DNA of 64,000 nucleotides from Undaria pinnatifida (taxonomy: Eukaryota > Sar > Phaeophyceae > Laminariales > Alariaceae): positions 7,514,066 through 7,578,065 of the forward strand of contig JABAKD010000007.1 of NCBI GenBank assembly GCA_012845835.1, written 5' to 3'. Both the position numbers and the translations under genes were made by a program. The first letter of the stretch is position 1, and the number at the start of each line of letters is the position of its first letter. This document shows, in pieces, positions 11,291 to 23,249 of this stretch. The notes beneath the pieces are model-generated. The model ran no database searches. It was not told the origin of the DNA and worked only from the letters and a program-made list of their open reading frames with translations.

Positions 11291-11424
11291 TCAGAAATGT
11301 TCGTGGCTGAAATTACGTCAGTCGGCGAAGGGGACTGCACGCCGTCAACAGGGCACTAAGAAAACTTGGCATTGTCGTTCGCTACAGCAGGCCTAAACTT
11401 GCCCCTAAATATTATTATATAAAA

Positions 11425-12655
11425 TGAAAATACACGCCAGCTGTGAGATCGAAGATTTCGTCGAAACTCATCTTTGCAAGCTGTGTGTGATACTCCGATC
11501 ACGCGTATTACGGGTTGTGTGTCCTCATTAAGGATATAGGTCGGCGACTCCCGTTGCAACTACGGTGATGTTAGTTAGTCTGTGCGCGAGAACTATAAAA
11601 CCCGTTTCTGATGGGGACAAAATCTGACAGCTAGCTGTGGAATGAAATGCATCAGTTTATGACGTGAATCCTGTAAGTCGAATAACCGGTGAGGGAAGGG
11701 CTGAGTGTTTAAGGGCGTCGGGGCCTGGGTTTGATCAAGCGGGAAGGGGGGGTGCGGGACGGGCGGGGCAGCTCAAGCTGTGCGTGGAAAGTAAAAATCC
11801 TATCCGGTAAGTCGTACAACCCGTGAGGAGAAGGCGGAGCGTTCGAGGGGGTGGGGGTAGGGGTGGGGGTGGGAAGAGGGGGTGGGGGGGGGGGGGGCAG
11901 AAAGGGTTTCTTCAACCCACGTCTATATACGCGATGTGCTAGGTCTAGGCGATGGTGCGGGTGGCGGGGAAGCAGGGGGGGTTGCGGGGGGGGCGGGGGG
12001 CAGCGGGGATGAATGAAAGCTACGTCATGGATGGCTAGAAAGATAATGGCGTGATACCAATTGCGTAGAAGTGTTTATCACTCTTGCCGAATTCGATTGT
12101 AGATGGGGCATTAAAACAAAGGCGCGGGAAAAAAGAAGAGGGGGGGGGGGATGAATTGGAGCTGCGGTGCGGATGGCTAGAAAGATAATGAGGTGATATC
12201 AGCTGGCTGGTAGTGTTTACTACTTACTCTCAGGCAGGTGTTTATTGTAGGTGGGGCGTTTGAACAAGAGGGATCGGGGGGAAAGGTGGGGGGGACGGGA
12301 CACTTTCATATGTGCGCGGAAACTATAAATCCTTGAAGGGGACAAATCTGACGGTTGTAGCACAAGAAGACATCCCTTTATATCACCTGCCTGGTATTGC
12401 TTATTTTTTTTAGAAGATTTGATGTTAGATGGACAGAAATATGGTACGGTGATATCAGCCGGATGGTCGTGTTTACTACTCCGGCAGATTTTGATTTAAA
12501 GTGGGGCGCTTGGACAAGAGGGATCGGGGGGGTGGGGGGGGGGCACTTAAATATGTGCGTGAAAAATATAAATCAAGACGATTGTAGCAAGAAGACATCC
12601 CCTTATGTCACCTACCTGGTATTGTTTATTATTCTACAAGATTTTTTGTTAGATG
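11425..12655 (-). mobile_element. C-rich modular element, minus strand
   Basis: Opens with the reverse-complemented right end (CAGCTGTGAGATCGAAGATT at ~11440, TCATTAAGGATATAGGTCGG at ~11525). G-rich modules follow, with repeated GGCTAGAAAGATAATG...GTGATATCA...GTGTTTA units at 12040, 12175 and 12450. These internal modules are amplified. The outer terminal motif is not found on the right. Confidence 0.65.
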
Positions 12656-12699
12656 CAGCATGTAACGCAATGCTTAGGTGTGGTAAAGAACGTGTTAAA

Positions 12700-12920
12700 C
12701 CTTCACAATTTGTTGTTGTACATAGATAGCAAGATAGAATATATAACCATGTAATTACCAGTAGTTGCTGGCATCGCTAATTATATGAAAGATAACCACA
12801 TTGCAAAATACAACAGGCGAGGAGATGCGGTCATGCAATGTGACCATTATTGAGCACGGAAGGGGGAAATACGAATCGTCAGTGTTTCGAAAGGAACGTA
12901 ATATATATTCAAAACAGCCA
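12700..12920 (-). repeat. Dispersed repeat, copy 1 of 4
   Basis: Shares ordered words (GTCATGCAATGT.ACCA, ATTGAGCACG.A.GGGG, AGT.TTT.GAAGGAACG) with 50935-51215, and weaker matches with 48760-48930 and 51410-51520. The strand assignment is arbitrary. Confidence 0.45.
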
Positions 12921-14960
12921 CCACTGCCCCTCACGTTCACGGGGATGTGCCTAGGGCATCAAAAACTCTGTATCCTTTTTCGTCCTCGATGTTTGGGTCA
13001 ATCGTTTCCGTCAAGTATTATGCATGGTCGACAACTGCTCGTTCAACCAGAGATTTTCTCGTAGGGCCTCCACGAGCGTGCTCAATCGCAGACAGGTAAA
13101 CCTCACACCAAAATAAGTATGGCAAAATGGCTTACGTTTCATATACTATGGCGATCAGTAGCCGTGCCGGTTGTATCAACCCCAGCGGTGAATTTGTATT
13201 ACTTGAATTACTTGGGAGGTACGAGATACCACGAGGAGTCTATCCGCATGCTTCCAACACACGAGCGATCTTTGTATGCAAGGTGTCAAAAATGACGGTA
13301 AAATACGACATTAATCTCTCGGCGTCAAGCACTATCAGCATTTTTGTTTTTCAGATCACCGATAGAGGCAACGGGGCAGCGACCATAATACTCTGCTGTT
13401 TGGTAATAACGTGACGGGGAGGCAATCCAACTCTGCCAGTTGACCTTAAATTTTGCTTGTCATGTACACGTTGCTTTTCTTATGCTAAAAATGATTTTGC
13501 TCGAATTGGACACTACTACGCAGGCGATCACAGCAAAATATCTGGCAATACGTTTTCAAGGACAACCCGCGCAAATTAGGGGAAAGGTAAAGCCAAGATA
13601 TATGTGATCCGAAGCTGTAAATGTGCCCTGGTAACGATATACGGGTAGTAGAAGAGAGTGTGTACACTATACATAGATGAGACTCTACATATTTTTACCT
13701 CCCCTATGTAGTACACGGTGATTGTAAAACGGCATGCCCCTTTCGGTCATCTGAGCAGCATGACGACAATTTTTTTTTGCCAGTAGAGCAATTCGGCCGG
13801 TTGGTGGGAAATACGGCCGGTTGCGGTGGGCAGCGTTACCATATATATTGTGTCTTCCTTTACGGTGTGTGCTTGACGAAATAAACGACCAGATAGTATC
13901 TGCTTCTTGGAAGGCAGTGCCAACAGCAACCAGGCGACTTATTCGTTATTCAAACACACGCATCATCTCGCGAAGTAACAAAAGCCTAACACATATATCG
14001 CAAGGAAGAAATCCAGGAAGCTGCAGTGATAAGCTGCCTCTATGTAATGCTATACCCGTAGCGAACAGGAACGCAATGGCGACTCGCAATAAACCAAGCA
14101 CAGCCCTAGCCATACAACGTGGAAGGACAGCACAATTTAATCTACGCCGATGAGAAGATGCGCCCAGTTCATGAGATATCAGTTTTTTTAACTGAACAGT
14201 CAGGACCATACCGTAAACAATTGCCAAACATTAGTAATCCGATGTCGAAATACTGCTAGTTGTCTAGCTTTGTGACACCAGGTACCTCATATGATGTGAT
14301 CGAGTTGGCACGGACACTGGGTATGCCGGATGTTGACTCATGAAAAAATTAATGGACGCCATGAGCAGCTAGCACACATGGCAACCTTGAAAACAAATTT
14401 GACTTACATCAGCACCCCCACGAATATTGTCGGCAGCGATGAGAGCTTGTTGTGGTCTCGTGGCACAGTATCTGTAGGGGGGGACCAGGTGGGCACAAGC
14501 TTTCCGGCTAGAGGTTAACTCTAAGGGCGACCGATGAGTCTCTCTTTCTGTTGGATGTGTCGAAAATTGGCGTTCTCGTGTTGGACTGCTGCATATCGAG
14601 ATTGTTCGGCGGCCAAATTTGAATTTTGAGGTAGAAGGGCAAGGAATGCGGAAAACAAGAGAGGAAACAGTCGATGGATGGTTTAGACGTTGACAGGCGG
14701 CAGTTATCTGAAGTGGACGGGGAAGGACACTATGCCGGTAGAAAAGGAAAGGGGATGGCATTGCGGACGGCTAGATTCACAGTTTCTGCGATGTCGCACC
14801 AACACATTTCGACATAATTATTTACTGGTCCCCCGGAACCATCAATCTAAATACCACCTACCAAAATTCCCAAACCAATTCGACTTACCGAAGCAGTTCC
14901 ATTTGTGCCCGCATGTCTAGGCGTGGACATTGGCACCAATATTATTTTGGACCTAAACGG
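12921..14960. other. Intergenic, nothing recognised
   Basis: About 2 kb without a coding signature or obvious repeat. Short frames at 13127-13414, 13821-14153, 14330-14518 and on the minus strand at 14369-14761 have no domain I recognise. Confidence 0.5.
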
Positions 14961-14979
14961 CATGGCCTCGTCTCAAGGT

Positions 14980-15639
14980 TCAGGTTGGAATTGTCTCTAT
15001 GTGAGCGATGCCTTTTTTCGTTAAAAAAGAGGCCTCCAAGTTCATGAGCAGGCGTGGCGACACAGCTGGTGGCAGGGCTACCTCAATTTCTCCTTCCGCA
15101 GGGGATGCGCTCGGGTAACCCGATAGGCCCGACGATGTGTCCGGACCCGCTAGCTGACCGCTGGTCGGCTGTGTAAGGTTCCACGTTTCCCCACCACCCA
15201 CACGAAGAGGCTGTTCTGCTCGCCACGGGGTTGGTGCTGATATGAAAGCGGTGCATACACTAGCTGACAATATAGCCGACGAGACCGATTCGATGACCTC
15301 GGACGTAGGTAGGTCGGCGAATGCCGATAGGGTTGCGGGGTATTCAATCACCTGTGTGGTCGATACCATACGGTACGTGGTTCCTGACACGTCGTTTGGG
15401 ATCGGACACAGCACTGAGTACAGATGCACGCAGGCGTCCTTTATAATCGCGTCGTCGGGGAACATCCTTAACCGGCGATAGCACCTACGCCATCTGCGAG
15501 TGCGTCGGTTCTTCTTGGCACGTTTGTGGTATCGCGGAAGCCGTTTACCCAACGAGAAACCAGCAACAGCATCCGCAGCTTTAACCTCCGCCAGGTACAC
15601 AAGGGTGTTGAGGCCGGCCATGGATAGGTCTGCAACCAT
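14980..15639 (-). CDS. Hypothetical protein with a basic cluster, possibly one exon
   Basis: A 219-codon minus-strand frame with an ATG at 15639. Residues ~33-60 form a strongly basic patch (KRAKKNRRTRRWRRCYRRLR) that could be a nuclear or nucleic-acid-binding signal. The C-terminal half is rich in Pro, Ser, Thr and Ala and looks disordered. I recognise no domain. A second minus frame directly upstream (15468-15947) overlaps it and carries His-rich sequence; the two could be spliced, but I found no compelling junction. It may equally be a chance frame. It ends about 1 kb from a long (TAG)n tract on its upstream side. Confidence 0.3.
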   Translation of the reverse strand: MVADLSMAGLNTLVYLAEVKAADAVAGFSLGKRLPRYHKRAKKNRRTRRWRRCYRRLRMFPDDAIIKDACVHLYSVLCPIPNDVSGTTYRMVSTTQVIEYPATLSAFADLPTSEVIESVSSAILSASVCTAFISAPTPWRAEQPLRVGGGETWNLTQPTSGQLAGPDTSSGLSGYPSASPAEGEIEVALPPAVSPRLLMNLEASFLTKKGIAHIETIPT

Positions 15640-16026
15640 TGTTGGTGTCCTCGTGGCGTCTTCCGCCGAAGCTGTCGTGGTATGTAGTCGTGGTTGCCGT
15701 GTGAGCTGTAGTTGTGGCGGCGGTGATCGTGATGGTGGTGGAGGTCGTTGTTCCTTCGTTTATTCAAGTACTTCCGAGCTATCGATACTGCGACCACTGT
15801 GAACGTATCCTCATATGTAGGACCTCGTGATACCGAAACAAGTTCAAAGAAAAGCCATACCATAAATCTGATGCAAAGGGATTGGGTAAAAACAAAATGA
15901 CCTGGTAAACACATGCATACCCAGGCCGGCTTTACTCTTTGTCTCAAACAAGTTTATCCCTCTCACAGTACCATCATGTGTTTGGGCGAGCCCCAGACCA
16001 AGGCTACGATAGGGGGATCCCATTTT

Positions 16027-16173
16027 GTAGTAGTAGTAGTAGTAGTAGCAGTAGTATTAGTAGTAGTAGCAGTAGTAGTAGTAGTATTAGTGGTAGTAGT
16101 AGTAGTAGTAGTAGCAGTAGTAGTAGTAGAAGAATTAGTGGTAGTAGTAGCAGTAGTAGTAGTAGTAGTAGTG

Positions 16174-16224
<51 letters not shown>

Positions 16225-16225
16225 A

Positions 16226-16308
<83 letters not shown>

Positions 16309-16309
16309 A
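16027..16309. repeat. (TAG)n microsatellite, about 283 bp
   Basis: An almost uninterrupted AGT triplet tract with occasional AGC, GGT and ATT variants. All frames are open, giving poly-Val, poly-Ser, poly-Thr and poly-Leu translations that are artefacts. Confidence 0.95.
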
Positions 16310-18950
16310 ATCGGGAGTCACTCGCGCGTGTGGCCCCCATGTTCCTGTGATTGTTAATGTCTTTGAGGTATGATATGACATGATACTGAAATGAGGGGTA
16401 CCCCCCTACCGTAGCCTTTGTCCCTGGTTTGACTGATTTGCCCAGCTTTTTTGGCGTTTTCAAGGACAAGACAACCAACGTGGGACGAAAGCAATACATC
16501 CCCGCCTGACGTACCTCAAGCGAAACTCGTTGGAAGCTGCCAAACGTGTAGAAGATTCAGTTTCGCATAAGGGCACCACGAGTACTAGTGCAGCAGCCGC
16601 TGTGACTATGGCGAAGGCGCATGGAGTTGATGTTCGCATAGTTCTCCTGTAGGTTCAGGCCTTCCTGAAAACCCTACTCGTGGAAGTACTTCTAGGGCAC
16701 AAGGAAAATATAAAAGTTGGTGAGTAGGCAAGACATCTTCCCACCGGCACAATAGCAGCAGAACGTACGTTCAAACGATAAAGTGGCGCAGGATCGTTTA
16801 TTACACTTGCCACAACCCACCATCTCAAAACACTGTCCAAGATATGTTTCTGGACAACGGTCATCCCCGGAACCGGTGGCTCAATGCAAGCAGGTGCAAC
16901 GAGAGGTCTGTCTAGCAGTAGAAGGACTGTAGCCGTCCGGGCTCACGCTCTCCATCCCGGACGGCTCCGCCCCTTCCTGCAGTGATGTGATTGTCTTAGG
17001 CTGCGTCTCGATGGTCTTGCTCTCTGTTGCTTCTGGTTCACGTGCGGATTCCGTCACTGTCGTGCAGGGTGGAGTTCGATGGCGAAGAAAAATGTGTCTT
17101 GATTCAGCCCCGGTCCAGCGCGTTCACCTCTGCGAGCATGGTTCCAATGTAATGGCCATCGTTCACTACGAAGTGTGATGGGAAACCACATACTCAGGGT
17201 CGGCTTGCTCGCGTGGCCCTCCCCATGCGGATCGCATGGCCCACCTCATGCGGGGGCCTTGGTTGCGTGGTGGCAGCGGACTAAAAAAGAGGTCCCAGTG
17301 TTGATAATCTTGTAGAGTTATCCGATATATTATCGTCGCGTACATCCGAGTGTATTGTCACAACGAAGGAAACTGTGAGTCAAGATCGGCCAGAAGGCGC
17401 CCACGATGAACACGATCGAAACAAGACCGAACCAAGACTGGAACAAAAGGCGTACCCCATCGGAATCAACCCAGAACTAATCCTACCATAGAAAGAATCA
17501 TGTCTCCAGCGGGGTGGCAGGCATTCTGACGATACAGCATCACCAAATAGATACGCACTCGTTTTCCAATGCTAAATATCATATAGTGATCGTGCCTAGG
17601 CTACGTGAATCATTAACCATATCTCCGTAGATTACGTACACGTAAACATACTGCTCATCACGCAGACTGCAAAAGTCCTAGATCTTTCACACACCCGCCC
17701 ACACCCCTTTTCAACCCCCCGTTCGTCCTCCCGCCCCTGTAAAAAGACACGCCTTCCCCTTGCCGGTTGTACACCTTTCAGGCTGTAAGTGATAAACTAA
17801 TGCTTTGCACAGCGGTCAGACTAATATCCACCTCAAGCACCAGGTTCATTGTTTCCGTGTACCGATCGATTAACATCACCCCGCGTTGAGGCTCTGGCAG
17901 AAAAAGCTAGTGGTAAAGGGAGCGCAGAAATATATCTTTAAGGCCGCAGGCTTTCTCTCAGAAATCGGTGGAGGAGGACCTCGTCTCTCGTGCCTATAAA
18001 ATCACTTGCAAATAGACTATGGCATCAACAAAACAAGGTCCGATTTTTAAAATCCTGAATTAATGCCGCAAAGAGCCGACAATACGGAGGTTTTCCGTTA
18101 TTCTTCGTCCGATCTTGGACTCCATGACTGCCTACCCCTCACGGAAATGAGGTATTGTTTGCCGCTCGCTTTTCGGGTACGGCTCGAGAACAATTATATC
18201 AGCCATCTGGCGAGCAGCAAACGTTTAGTGAACGCTTCTTCATCGGTGATGTATTGATCGTGTTAGGCTCCCGTGCGTCAAGTGATTGAATTCAGCGATT
18301 TCAGGAGCTTCTAGTGTTGCTCGCTCGCACGTTCGAAGTCTCCAAGAAAAATCAATCGTGAGTCGCGTCTGACTGCCTACGACTGCTTGCTGGTGCGCCC
18401 GACTCCTCCGTACACCCCACGAGTAGCGTCCCTCGATTTCCCGGGCCGTGGTTGCTTGTGGGGATCTGTAGCTGACCGTTACTGGAGGGCACACGTTCAG
18501 TTGGGGATTTCGTTTGTCTTTTTTCTTTGTGGACCCCAAATTTCGACCACTTCAGCGTCTCAAAGTCAAGGTGTACGAAGGCACGAACAGTCACGCGCGA
18601 TGGTTATTGGGAAACGGGGCATGGAAGTGGAACGACAACCAGCAAAGAAAATTAGAATGAGCGTGGAGCAGCAGCATGCATGTGCACAGCAGGGGATCTG
18701 CGGAAGGTCAGGAGAGGAAGTGAGAAGGACAATGCAAGGGAGGAGGGGGCCGCCCCTTCTGCGCCAGCATGAGCTTCCGCTCACAAAAGGTGCGTATTTG
18801 TTCCTGTCAATTTTTGCTTTAAATTTTTCTATACGTCTCTCTAGCGTTTTTTTTATGTGTTATTGTTTCTGTGTGACTATCAGGTGGTGCGCACAGTTTA
18901 GTAGCGTCGTTAGTTCCAGAAGAACTGAAGTCAATTTTCGTTTTCAAGGC
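16310..18950. other. Intergenic, no recognised gene; one weak exon candidate
   Basis: 2.6 kb without repeats of note. The plus frame 18387-18790 contains a Lys/Arg/Gln-rich stretch and ends at AAAAG followed by GTGCGT at about 18790, which resembles a splice donor. No downstream partner is apparent and the following frame runs into a modular element. Evidence for a gene is too weak to call one. Confidence 0.35.
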
Positions 18951-18959
18951 ACTTCTGAT

Positions 18960-20068
18960 ATATATATTGTAAAAATGAGTAGACACTACCACGAAGTTGA
19001 TATCACCTCAGTATATTTCAAACCATCCATGCTGCAGCTCCAATACATCCCCCCCTACCCAACGTCCCTGCCTTCCCCAGTCCCCACCACAGTAATAAAC
19101 ACTACCAGGCAACTGATATCACCGCAATATTTTCCTAGCCATCAACGTCGAAGGTCCAATTCATTCCGTGCCCCCGACCCCTCTTTTTACCCCACTCTCT
19201 CTAGTTCAAACGCCCCAGCTAAAGTCGAAATCTGCCAAAGAAACAAACACTACAACGCAATTGACATCACCTCTTTACATTTCTAGCCATCCATGCTGTA
19301 GCTCCAATCCCCCCCCCCCCCCAATTATCCCTCCTTCCCCACCACCGGCATCATGGCGTAGCCCTAGCATCACGAGTATAGCAAACCCCTACATCTGTTG
19401 CGACATAAAGCTGCTGGAAATCCCCTCCCCCCCCCACCCCTTCGGACACTCTGCCCTCTCTTGCCCTGGTTGTACGACTTACAGAATACACATGATAACT
19501 GATAAATTCTTTCCACAACCATCACATTTGTTCCCTTGAAAGCTTCAGAAATTCCGCGCACATATTGAGTTGCCCTGCCCCGCCACGCCCCACTCCCCCC
19601 CTCCCCCCCCCCCCCTCCCCCCCCTCCCCCCCTCATCCCCCCCGCCCGCCCCCACCCCCCCCCCCCCCCCCGCCCCCCCCCCCGCCCCCGCGCCCCCCCC
19701 GCCCCCCGCCCCCCCCCCCGCCGCAAGCTCCCTCTTGTTCAAACCCAGCCCCCCACGCCCGTATACTCTCTCACCGGTTATATGAATTACAGGTGGAGTC
19801 ATTGGATAAACTGATGCATCCCCTTCCACAGCTGTCAGATATTGTCCCCCTCAAAAACGGGTTTTATTGTTTCCGCGCACAGACTGACTAACATCACCCT
19901 GTTGACCTTGATAGCTACACTTTAGTTGCAAGGGGAGTCGCCGACCTATATCCTTAATTAGGACACACAACCCGTAATACACGCGATCGGAGTATCACAC
20001 GCAGCTTGCAAAGATGAGTTTCGACAAAATCTTCGATCTCACAGCTGGAGTGTATTTTCATTTTTTTT
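18960..20068 (+). mobile_element. C-rich modular element with amplified internal module
   Basis: Ends in the standard ~280 bp right segment (19780-20068, finishing TTCGATCTCACAGCTGGAGT). Before it come three successive copies of the module containing AACACTAC..GCAA.TGATATCACC...CTAGCCATC (about 18985-19045, 19090-19160, 19245-19300), then the CCTAGCA / ATAGCAAACCCCTACATCTG module and a ~140 bp C-dominated block at 19590-19735. The left terminal motif is missing. Confidence 0.65.
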
Positions 20069-20199
20069 TAACGCCAACATCCAATATTAACACTCGTACT
20101 TAGAAAGCACGGAAATAATTATCTATTTCGTCGGATGGAATACCACAATCTGCCGCCCGATATCGGGTGAGATAGACCCCCTGGGCTGGGTGGAGATGC

Positions 20200-21190
20200 T
20201 GCTACCTTCGAACATATACGTGAATTTCTTGTACCCTACTCGGAGTACGAGCAGCAGATGCGCATCGCAAACCAAGATGGGTGAGACCGGGTACTCGCAA
20301 GCAGGCGAGGGCTGATAGATCCGGCGACCCAAATGATGGTTGCCGATGCGTTCTACGATGGCAAACCCTGGGTCCACCTCTGCAAGGAGGTGCTAATGCA
20401 AAGGCTCAAAAGGTTTGCTGGCGTTGATATGCAGCAGGCGAATTATGAGGATTATTTCTTGCTGATAATCCGTTCACTGAAGATGGGTGCGATAGTGCCC
20501 GTACATAGCAAGGTGTTTAATTCAAACAGTGCCGTGCGGAAATACATTACTGACAGGGGACTCACGGAGGTCGTTAGGCCGGATGGTCGGCAGTACACGC
20601 GGAAGCATTGCAAGGTGCTGGTGAAGGCAATAGCGGCGGGATTTCAAGCCAATCGAGTTCCGCCGCGAGGTTGAAAATAAGCTGCGGTTCGATCTCGTAA
20701 CGCGTGAACCCGACGCATTGTTCAGCATAGTTGACAAGCAGCAACGAGATCAAGTCGTAATTGATGCCAACGATGATGTACGCCGGCAAGTAGCAAAGCG
20801 GCGTAACTCTAAGTTGATGGCTGTTGCGGGGACCTAGCCGCAGGGAAGGACTATTACAAAGCACGCGCGTGTGCCAAGGCTGCCGATGTCAAAGCAGAGC
20901 GGAACCGCCGGTACGCCAACAAGGAGTGCTTTTGTGTGGCTAGCAAGGTCACAAACAGTGGGACTGCCCCCAAAGCCAGCAGGGTAAGGATGGGGAGAAG
21001 CGTCCATGGCCAGAGCCACCGTCAGACTCCTATCCAGCAGCAGCAGTCCACAAACAGTCCCGCTCAGCATACGCGGAGCAAGACAACCGGGATGGTCCCT
21101 GCATCTGCCTCCTCTCGAGCTAGTACGTACAAGAGCGCCTCAAAGGCGGTGGTTACGTAGACCGAAACTGCTGCGCCTGAATCATCCAGG
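20200..21190 (+). pseudogene. gag remnant with CCHC zinc knuckle, copy 1
   Basis: The frame at 20333-20674 aligns by eye with the minus-strand gag of copy 2 (shared YDGKPW, RPDGRQ.TRKH.KVLVKA). The zinc knuckle lies at about 20927-20968: TGC TTT then, one frame away, GHKQWDCPQSQQGK. An extra T in the TTTT run splits the CX2C from the HX4C half. The downstream region is Gln/Ser/Pro-rich. In an intact element this would be the capsid/nucleocapsid protein packaging element RNA. Confidence 0.65.
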
Positions 21191-21208
21191 CAGAACAACG
21201 ACGACTAC

Positions 21209-21890
21209 GTGTACATTCGCGTGCCGCCGGATAGTATGGCGCCAGTGGATTATGGGTTCACTGAGACGGTGCAGCACCAGGTGTCTCAGAGCGCTGGGGC
21301 AAATAATGCAGCGCCAGTTCTTCACTCCGTCCTGGTGCAGCTGCCGGTACCCGCGTCGCAGCAGTTATTTGGTGATTCCAGCACAACTTCATTTGCGCGT
21401 GCCTCGGTCTTACCGCCGGATGGAAGTGGTGATACGAACGTGGGTACGATGGAGACCGATCCGCACTTGGACGCCCTTACGCAGCATGTCTCAGGGCGTC
21501 TCGCGGTTCGCGGTGCTTCCGCGGTTGATGGAGTTAAGGTGCTGATAGATTCTGGTTCAGACATTACGGCTATGTCGGAGGAGCTGATAGATAACCCGCA
21601 GGGACAGCCGGAAGTGACTCAAACCGCGTTAACGCAGGCGTTTGTTGAGCATGCGCGTGTGGTGACGTTGTTCGGCCAGGAGTGTGATATATAAACGCAA
21701 TCGTGTCCGCTCCACTTTACGATCGAAACACCATGAGGACCAGTCCGATTCACGATGCCGTTTATTGTGCTCCTTTGGGGAAGCGATGTGGTTATCATCG
21801 GGAAGAAGACGCTGAGAGAGAAGCTCGGCATCGACGCCATGGCGCAGCTCAAGGCCTTGGTACTGCAGGGATAAGAGCACCAACAGGGTG
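21209..21890 (+). pseudogene. Retropepsin-like aspartic protease remnant, copy 1
   Basis: The frame 21209-21694 carries the active-site motif VLIDSGSDITAMSEELID, with the catalytic aspartate codon at 21548-21550. A frameshift after 21694 moves the rest into other frames; VVIIGKKTLREKLGIDAMAQ at about 21787-21850 is the conserved carboxy end of the fold. A stop TAA follows near 21872. The protease would have matured Gag. The active site is intact here but mutated in copy 2. Confidence 0.7.
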
Positions 21891-22334
21891 CTAGGATGGA
21901 TCTTACAGCTCGTTCTGTGGGCGAGCCCAGCGTTGGTGCTGTGCTGCGAGCGGCGATGGCTGTCACATCGTTCTTGTCGGGTGGCGACGCGCCAGGCAAC
22001 GTGGACGATGAGGTCACACTGACGCTGCCTTCTCAACGACCCATGATATTCCAGCATACCGAAGGGGAAATGCCGGATCGTGTTGGCGTGTTGGATACGG
22101 CTGTCGATAACGCTGTTTACCGCCTGAATGTGCCAATATGCTGCGCGATATAGTTTTCGCACGCAACTTCATGTGTTATGTCGGGCGTTGTTGGGCGACC
22201 CACCTGCCTGCGAGAAGCCTGGGGCGGCCCATTCTCATCCAGGGGCAAGGGTGGTGCGGGCGAAGCCCTCATCTGAACGTAATCGCCTGTGGTGTAGTGC
22301 GCCAGAGTCGGGCCCCGATTGTCGCTCGGTGGTG

Positions 22335-22505
22335 ACGACGAGGATATCGTCAAGGTGGCTTGGGTAGGGATGAAGGAGGCGCAGAGCACCTGGGAGCGGG
22401 TGTCGCGCGTGTTTGATGTTGCGCCGGCCGTGCTGTGAAAAGAGCCCAAGGCGCTGAGGCTGAAGGTGGAGCAGAGGCGGACGCTCGTACAGCGGTATGT
22501 ACTGC
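22335..22505 (+). pseudogene. Chromodomain remnant of the gypsy-type element, copy 1
   Basis: One frame reads VKVAWVGMKEAQSTWERVSR followed by VFDVAPAVL and RRTLVQRYVLRF. This matches the chromodomain pattern (VKWxG...xxTWEP) found at the end of integrase in chromoviruses. In copy 2 the equivalent (about 31085-30965, minus) reads VKVAWEGPEEAESTWEPVSR. Its position directly after the protease shows that the intervening pol domains are gone. Confidence 0.65.
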
Positions 22506-23009
22506 GTTTTGAAGTCATGTTGTGGTTTGGGGGGAGTCCTGATTTTTGAGTTATTGATTTCGATTGTATCTGAATTGTGAATTTCGACTACTTTTTCTGA
22601 CTTGGAATTTCTGCGCAGGGCGCTGAAAGCACCTGACGCAGCCACATAGCTGGCGGCTCGTCGCCGAGGCTGTGTGTGAACAGATCATGTTCGGGGCTGA
22701 TGCTGCCGTTTCACAGGTTGTGCTGGAATACACAGTCCTTATGTGTGGTCTGGGTTTCGGAAAGTTGCGTGCGCATTTGGAGGTGTGACGCATGGGGCGC
22801 GGCTTGCTTGAAGACGAGCTGGTGATGATGCGGCTGCTGAACACCCTTGTTTACGATCAGTAGACGTGATTCAACTTAGGTCGTGGGGAAACTGACTGGG
22901 ATGTGTTGGACTTGACCATTGCCCAACGTACGGACAGCTATGTTTACCAAAGCCACTCGGTCTGAGACAATCTATGGTTGGTAGCCCGAGATAGGCTTTT
23001 GGAGGGTGC

Positions 23010-23234
23010 TGTACCGCTGTGGTCCTATCATTAAGCATTTTACCGTACGTACAATAGTTGTTGAATACATTTGCAGGGAGTTCAATTGTCATTATTGATA
23101 GCTTGACACACAAACGGTAAGTGCCATGCCGATAACGAATGAACAATTGAATTGTGGACAACCGCACTCCGAGCGTACGAGAGGAAGTCCTCGGAACTGA
23201 TACCACCGGGCCCGCGGTAACGCGAGTCGGTACA
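23010..23234 (+). repeat. 3' LTR of LTR element copy 1 (225 bp)
   Basis: Starts TGTACCGCTGTGGTCC and ends GCGAGTCGGTACA, giving TG..CA termini. It matches the copy 2 LTRs in reverse complement. A purine-rich GGAGGGTGC directly upstream is a plausible polypurine tract. Confidence 0.75.
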
Positions 23235-23249
23235 GTTGGTGCCTCAGAG

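Larger units (their letters stand above)
20160..23234 (+). mobile_element. Non-autonomous Ty3/gypsy-derived LTR retrotransposon, 5'-truncated copy 1
   Basis: The domain order is gag, zinc knuckle, retropepsin, chromodomain, 3' LTR. Only about 450 bp separate the end of the protease from the chromodomain, so RT, RNase H and integrase are absent. The 5' LTR and the first part of gag are missing; similarity to copy 2 (30137-35293, minus strand) begins near 20160. Many small frameshifts and stops make it non-coding. Chromodomain plus CCHC knuckle point to a chromovirus ancestor. Confidence 0.75.

Noticed and set aside
15913..16499. Long poly-Val, poly-Ser, poly-Thr and poly-Leu frames
   Set aside because: All arise from the (TAG)n tract; the same applies at 27369-27807.
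19545..19891. Proline-rich and glycine-rich frames
   Set aside because: They are translations of C/G tracts inside a modular element, as are those at 5968-6588, 42237-42482, 53404-53797 and 55531-55943.
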